Below, in pieces: positions 60,227 to 64,000 of a stretch of 64,000 bases of DNA. The stretch is from Mycobacterium asiaticum. Its GTDB lineage: Bacteria; Actinomycetota; Actinomycetes; Mycobacteriales; Mycobacteriaceae. The number at the start of each line of letters is the position of its first letter. Position 1 is the stretch's first letter. The stretch spans positions 1 to 64,000 of the forward strand of contig NZ_LZMH01000066.1 of the NCBI RefSeq assembly GCF_001673635.1, in the 5' to 3' direction. A program made the translations under genes and the position numbers. Below the pieces are notes generated by a model that had not been told where the DNA came from, searched no databases, and saw only the letters and a list, made by a program, of their open reading frames with translations.

Positions 60227-60961
60227 ATGAACCCCGAGGACGACCCGGAAGCCCGCATTCGGGAGCTGGAGCAGCCGCTGTCCAACCAGGCGCACGCAAG
60301 CGAATTGGGGCAGGGCGCCAATTACAACTACCCGCCACCCCCGCCCGGCCCGGTGCCGCCGCCGGCGGGGTCGGGCATGACCCCGCCACCGATGTCGCCG
60401 AATCTGGCGCCGCCGTCCTACGGTTACGAGAGCCCCTACCCCGGCGCCACACCCCGGTCTTCTTCGGGCATGCGCTGGTTCTGGATTCTGGCCGGAGTCG
60501 GCGTGCTCAGCGTGCTGCTGCTGGTCGGCGGCATCGCCGCCTACGCGGCCCGCCAGTTCTCCCACGGCGACCTGGTGGTCGAGTCACCCACCGAGACCAC
60601 GTCGGCGTTGCCGACGCCGAGCGGCCGCGCACCGTCTACCGTCAAGACCCATGTGCCCAGCTCGTCGCCGTCGCCGTCGGTCACCGCGCCCGCGGCGCAG
60701 CCGGTGATCGTCTCGGGCATCAACGAAAGCAGGACGCTGGCCTGCGACGGCGGGATCAGCGTCACCGTCAGCGGGATCTCCAACACGGTGGTACTCACCG
60801 GCCACTGCGCGAACGTCACCGTGTCGGGGCTGCAGAATGTCATCACCGTCGATTCGGCCGACGAGATCGAGGCCAGCGGCCTGAACAACAAGGTCACCTA
60901 CCACACCGGCTCGCCGAAGATCTCCAAGCTCGGCAACGGCAACGTCGTCGAGCAGGGCTAG
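60227..60961 (+). CDS. membrane-anchored protein with DUF3060-type domain
   Basis: A 244-residue protein. A cytoplasmic Pro-rich tail (1-80, with YNYPPPPPGPVPPP) precedes one membrane helix (about 88-112), a Thr/Ser/Pro linker and a C-terminal beta-rich repeat domain (about 160-240). The repeats have spaced V-x-G-x-x-N motifs: SVTVSGISNTVVLTG, NVTVSGLQNVITVDSADEIEASGLNNKVTYHTG. This matches the mycobacterial DUF3060 pattern, an extracytoplasmic right-handed helix-like fold. The ATG at 60227 was chosen over a GTG six codons upstream. The stop lies in a GGGCTA tandem repeat. Function unknown. Confidence 0.8.
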   Translation: MNPEDDPEARIRELEQPLSNQAHASELGQGANYNYPPPPPGPVPPPAGSGMTPPPMSPNLAPPSYGYESPYPGATPRSSSGMRWFWILAGVGVLSVLLLVGGIAAYAARQFSHGDLVVESPTETTSALPTPSGRAPSTVKTHVPSSSPSPSVTAPAAQPVIVSGINESRTLACDGGISVTVSGISNTVVLTGHCANVTVSGLQNVITVDSADEIEASGLNNKVTYHTGSPKISKLGNGNVVEQG

Positions 60962-60979
60962 GGCTAGGGCTAGGGGCTA
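60955..60979. repeat. GGGCTA short tandem repeat
   Basis: Four units of GGGCTA span 60955-60979, with one extra G before the last unit. The gene stop TAG lies across the first junction, and in-frame TAG codons recur. Confidence 0.7.
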
Positions 60980-60986
60980 GGACGGC

Positions 60987-63900
60987 TCAGGCCATCGCTT
61001 CGGCCTGCGCCACACAGCCCTCGAAACCGGCCCGGCGCGCCCGGACGCCGAACCGCCGCACCGACTCCCGGTAGCCGGCCTCGTCGCCGCGCGCCCGTGC
61101 CAGCAGTGCCCCCAGGCGCAGCACGGCAAGTTCGTGTGGCACGAACCCCGGGTCGGTAGGCACGTCCGCCAGCCGGTCGACGGCGCGCTGCGCAGCGTCG
61201 AGATCGGTATTGCCGCCGCGCGCCAGCAGGGCCTCGACCAGCACCGTCGTCGCCGGTCCCCGGAAAATCATTTCGCCGCAGTCGAATTGCTGGTTCAGCA
61301 CCGAGGCGGCCAAGGCGATCGCGCCGTCGAGGTCGCCCGATCCGGCGCGCTGGCGCGCCATTTCAATGTCCGATGTCCTTTGCAGCGTCGTGGTGAGCTG
61401 CTGGTCCACCAGCATCTGGCGCGCCTCGTTGAGACAGTTCAGCCCGTCCGGGCCGGAGTCGGTGTGCAGCAATGTCATTGCCCGGTTCAACAGCGCATAG
61501 GTGAGTGCGACGTTGTTGCCGGAGCTCTGCGCGATTTCCAGCGCCGCTTCGGTGTGCGCCACGTCGTGCGAACTGAGCAGCACGGCTCCGTTCTGCAGAC
61601 CGGCCTGGTATTTGTACAGTTGAACAAAGGGTTTGGCTGCTTTGTCGACATTCTTGGCCAGCGAGATGCCCTCCTCGAGGTCATTGCGCCAGCCCGGACG
61701 CCCCAGGAACATGCCGGCGGCTCCGCGCACGGTGAGTGCCCAGGCCAGCGGGGAACCGATGATGAAGTCGCCCATGGTGGGGTTACCGTCGGCGAGGTCG
61801 ATGACCCGCTGGGCCAAGGTCAGGGCTTCCGTTGCGTGGCCGGCTTCCCACTTAGCCTGTGCCGCAGCGTAAAACAACCCGACCGTCATCGCCGGATCAC
61901 CGATTGACTCGACCAGCGTGGCGAACTCGGAGGCCATGTCGGCGGCCTTGAAGTGGTGGGAGTTGAAAACCAGCGTGGTGAGGTGGCCGGCCATACCCAG
62001 GGCAAGTGATCGCTTGTCACCGGCGGCGGTGGTGAGCTCACGCAGTTCCGCGAAGCCGGTCTCTGAAGGGGTTCCGCCAACCTGAAAAGCGCTGCCGCAC
62101 AGCAAGGCTCGCGGTGCGATTCGCATGGCCAGCACGTCCTGCCCGGCACCGGAAATCTGGTCGGCGACGGTGACCGCCTGTTGCCAGCTCTCCCGGGCGG
62201 CCCGGATGTCGCGGGCGCCGTACCAGGTCGCCGCCTGCATGTGCCAGTCGTACGCGTCCTGCAGGTCACCGGCCGCCGCGTACTGGACGGCGACGATAGC
62301 GGCCTCCTGACCGGTGAATCCACCGCGGGTCCGCTGCATCACCGCGGCGACGCGCCGGTGCAGCTCGGAGCGCCCGGATTTCAGTTGCGACTCGTATGCC
62401 ACCGCGTGAATCAAGGGGTGGCTGAAGGCATAGGTTGCCCGCGGCGTGTATCCGATCTGTTCGACGAGATAGGCCTCGATCAACGGCGCAATGTCGATCG
62501 AATCCAGCAGGTTCTGCAGCAGCTCCGAGTCAAATTGCGCACCAATCACCGCCGCGGCGTTCAGGGTACGTTTCGCCGTCACCGGAAGCCGGTCGATGCG
62601 GGCGCCGATGATCGCTTGCAGGCTGGCGGGAACGTGGATGTCGCTCACCTCACGACGGCATACGTAGGCGCCGGGAGCGCCCTCCAGCTCGCCCCGCTCG
62701 GCCAGGTCCCGAACGATCTCTTCGGCGGCGAACGGGATGCCCGCCGCCCGGTCGGCGATGACGTCCAACAACCGCCGGACCGAGGGATCGTCACCCAACA
62801 GACCCCTGATCAGCGCGGCGCTCTGCGAATCATCTAGTGGCGCAATGTCCAACGGGCAGGAGCCGGGGAGCTTGGACAGGGCACCCGAATACTCCGGCCG
62901 GTAGGCGACGAGCAGCACCGCCCGCATGCGGGGCACCATCGCCGCGAATTCGGCAAGCATCGATTCGCTGACGCTGTCGATCCAGTGCGCGTCCTCGACG
63001 ACGTAGACGACCGGTTCCACCCGTCGCGCCGCCATTGTCCTGATCAGCTCGCCCAGCCGACGGCGCTGGGCGTCCGGGCTGATGTCGGGCAACGGGATGC
63101 CGTCCTCCCGGATACCGAGCAGGTCGTCGAGCAACACCCGATCGTCGTCGCTGGCCTCGGGGATTTTGCCGTGGACCCGCGCCCGGGCCGCTTCCGCGCC
63201 GACGTCACGCACGCTGAACACAGCGCGCAACAACCGTGAGATGGCATGGAACGGAATGTCTTTGGTGTGTGATTGACAGTGTGTGGTGAATACCTCGAAC
63301 CCCCGGCCGGCCGCTGTCACGACCGACTCGCGGACCAATCTGGTCTTGCCTACGCCCGGTCGCCCGGTCACCGTGATGATCGCGCCCTGACCACCCAGCG
63401 ACCGATCCAACAGCTCGGCGATGATGTTCTTCTCGGTTTCGCGTCCAACCAAGCGGGACTGGTACCGGACCTTGCGCCGGTACTCGAGGTCGGCGGCCAG
63501 CAATTGACGCGCGGGCACGCCGGTGGCGACACCCTTGATGTGGACGATCTCCCGGTCGGCGAGCACCACCCGGTCTTCGACCAGCCGTGCGGTGGATTCG
63601 GTGAGCATCACCCCGCCGGGTGGCGCCGCCGATTCCATTCGTTGGGCCATGCCCACATGTGCGCCGACCGCGGTGTAGCCGAGGTGCGTGGCGCCGACTT
63701 CGCCGGTGATCACCTGCCCCGAGTTCAGGCCGATCCGCAGCCGCAGGTCGATGCCGTCGCGTTCGCGAACCTCCGCGGCCAGGCCGCGCACCACCTGCTG
63801 GATGTCCATGGCCGCCAGACAGGCCCGGAACGCGTGGTCTTCCAGAGCGACCGGGGCACCGAACAGCGCCATGATGCCGTCCCCGGTGAATTTGTCCACG

Positions 63901-64000
63901 GTGCCCGCATAGCGCTGCACCACGGCGGACGACCGGTCCACCAGCTCGGTCATCACCTCGCGCAGCCGCTCGGCGCCCAGTGCCGCCGCGATGTCCATAG
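60987..64000 (-). CDS. class III nucleotide cyclase domain with AAA/NB-ARC-type ATPase and TPR-like region (partial)
   Basis: At least 1003 residues; the frame is open to the window edge. The visible N-terminal part is the end of a class III cyclase homology domain (DKFTGDGIMALFGAP, then LRIGLNSGQVITGEVG). The FADxVxS metal segment normally just before MDIAAALG lies outside the window, so the ATG at 63998 is probably internal. Next comes an ATPase with Walker A GRPGVGKTRLV (about 215) and Walker B-like VVYVVEDAHWID. About 450 residues of helical, TPR-like repeats reach the end. No DNA-binding LuxR domain is present. It is probably a signalling protein that senses a ligand through the repeats. 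Confidence 0.88.
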   Translation of the reverse strand, partial: MDIAAALGAERLREVMTELVDRSSAVVQRYAGTVDKFTGDGIMALFGAPVALEDHAFRACLAAMDIQQVVRGLAAEVRERDGIDLRLRIGLNSGQVITGEVGATHLGYTAVGAHVGMAQRMESAAPPGGVMLTESTARLVEDRVVLADREIVHIKGVATGVPARQLLAADLEYRRKVRYQSRLVGRETEKNIIAELLDRSLGGQGAIITVTGRPGVGKTRLVRESVVTAAGRGFEVFTTHCQSHTKDIPFHAISRLLRAVFSVRDVGAEAARARVHGKIPEASDDDRVLLDDLLGIREDGIPLPDISPDAQRRRLGELIRTMAARRVEPVVYVVEDAHWIDSVSESMLAEFAAMVPRMRAVLLVAYRPEYSGALSKLPGSCPLDIAPLDDSQSAALIRGLLGDDPSVRRLLDVIADRAAGIPFAAEEIVRDLAERGELEGAPGAYVCRREVSDIHVPASLQAIIGARIDRLPVTAKRTLNAAAVIGAQFDSELLQNLLDSIDIAPLIEAYLVEQIGYTPRATYAFSHPLIHAVAYESQLKSGRSELHRRVAAVMQRTRGGFTGQEAAIVAVQYAAAGDLQDAYDWHMQAATWYGARDIRAARESWQQAVTVADQISGAGQDVLAMRIAPRALLCGSAFQVGGTPSETGFAELRELTTAAGDKRSLALGMAGHLTTLVFNSHHFKAADMASEFATLVESIGDPAMTVGLFYAAAQAKWEAGHATEALTLAQRVIDLADGNPTMGDFIIGSPLAWALTVRGAAGMFLGRPGWRNDLEEGISLAKNVDKAAKPFVQLYKYQAGLQNGAVLLSSHDVAHTEAALEIAQSSGNNVALTYALLNRAMTLLHTDSGPDGLNCLNEARQMLVDQQLTTTLQRTSDIEMARQRAGSGDLDGAIALAASVLNQQFDCGEMIFRGPATTVLVEALLARGGNTDLDAAQRAVDRLADVPTDPGFVPHELAVLRLGALLARARGDEAGYRESVRRFGVRARRAGFEGCVAQAEAMA

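Noticed and set aside
63725..63998. ATG at 63998 as the true start of the cyclase/ATPase
   Set aside because: The class III cyclase metal-binding segment that should precede it is missing, so the gene most likely begins outside the window.

Overview
The window is mycobacterial chromosome, most likely from a slow-growing nontuberculous Mycobacterium. It is GC-rich, with two PE/PE_PGRS-type genes, an iniBAC-type operon, lpqJ and ansP2 homologues, a mycolic-acid methyltransferase, an MmpL transporter, a cutinase and many GTG starts. Bases 4236-15476 keep the gene order and orientation of M. tuberculosis Rv0346c (ansP2) back to Rv0341 (iniB), with an extra three-gene block. The rest is not a recognisable M. 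tuberculosis order. Homology statements are from memory of family motifs; no search was run. The first ~90 bases are homopolymer runs that look like a contig edge.

Layout. 0.1-4.2 kb: an enoyl-CoA hydratase-like gene, then a LysR regulator divergent from an aldehyde dehydrogenase/amidohydrolase pair, with an inverted repeat between them. 4.2-15.5 kb: ansP2, a small zinc-ribbon protein, lpqJ, three Thr/Pro-rich single-pass membrane proteins (one with an Hsp70-like ATPase domain), then iniC, iniA and an iniB-like gene on the other strand. The 5' end of iniB is replaced by a PE domain joined out of frame. 15.5-16.9 kb: gene-poor, with DnaA-box-like motifs and a doubtful zinc-ribbon gene; synteny breaks here. 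17-25 kb: secretory lipase, GGDEF-EAL protein, LysR divergent from a ferritin-like diiron protein, PE_PGRS. 24.8-30.1 kb: mtnA behind a fused Baeyer-Villiger monooxygenase/esterase, a cutinase and an AbrB-type membrane protein. 30.1-30.6 kb: a duplicated 96-bp repeat. 30.6-36.3 kb: 2-oxoglutarate dioxygenase, MmpL-FHA fusion, mycolate methyltransferase. 36.4-43 kb: coiled-coil stress-type proteins, a membrane/PPOX fusion, zinc alcohol dehydrogenase, SRPBCC protein, lipoprotein, methyltransferase, AraC regulator. 43-50.7 kb: xylulokinase, PAP2/lipid kinase, tandem muconolactone-isomerase protein, a small secreted protein, a GT-C glycosyltransferase and two GH16 paralogues.

50.7-60.2 kb is one catabolic locus. 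On the minus strand it runs Rieske oxygenase 2, small partner 2, amidohydrolase, MarR, ferredoxin, SDR, Rieske oxygenase 1, small partner 1, TauD-type dioxygenase, with short gaps and several start/stop overlaps. A divergent aldehyde dehydrogenase and an MDR reductase lie at its head. The same 14-bp motif (13/14 identical) occurs before the ferredoxin and in the Rieske 2/aldehyde dehydrogenase divergent region, which suggests a common MarR-controlled regulon. The two Rieske subunits each carry a paralogous ~110-aa partner, so the pair was duplicated as a unit. The window ends inside a cyclase/ATPase regulatory protein.

The points most worth following are the PE-IniB chimera, the Rieske/small-partner module with its candidate operator, the MmpL-FHA fusion beside a dioxygenase, the BVMO-esterase fusion with an altered fingerprint, and the Thr-rich/Hsp70-like block facing the dynamin-like ini genes.
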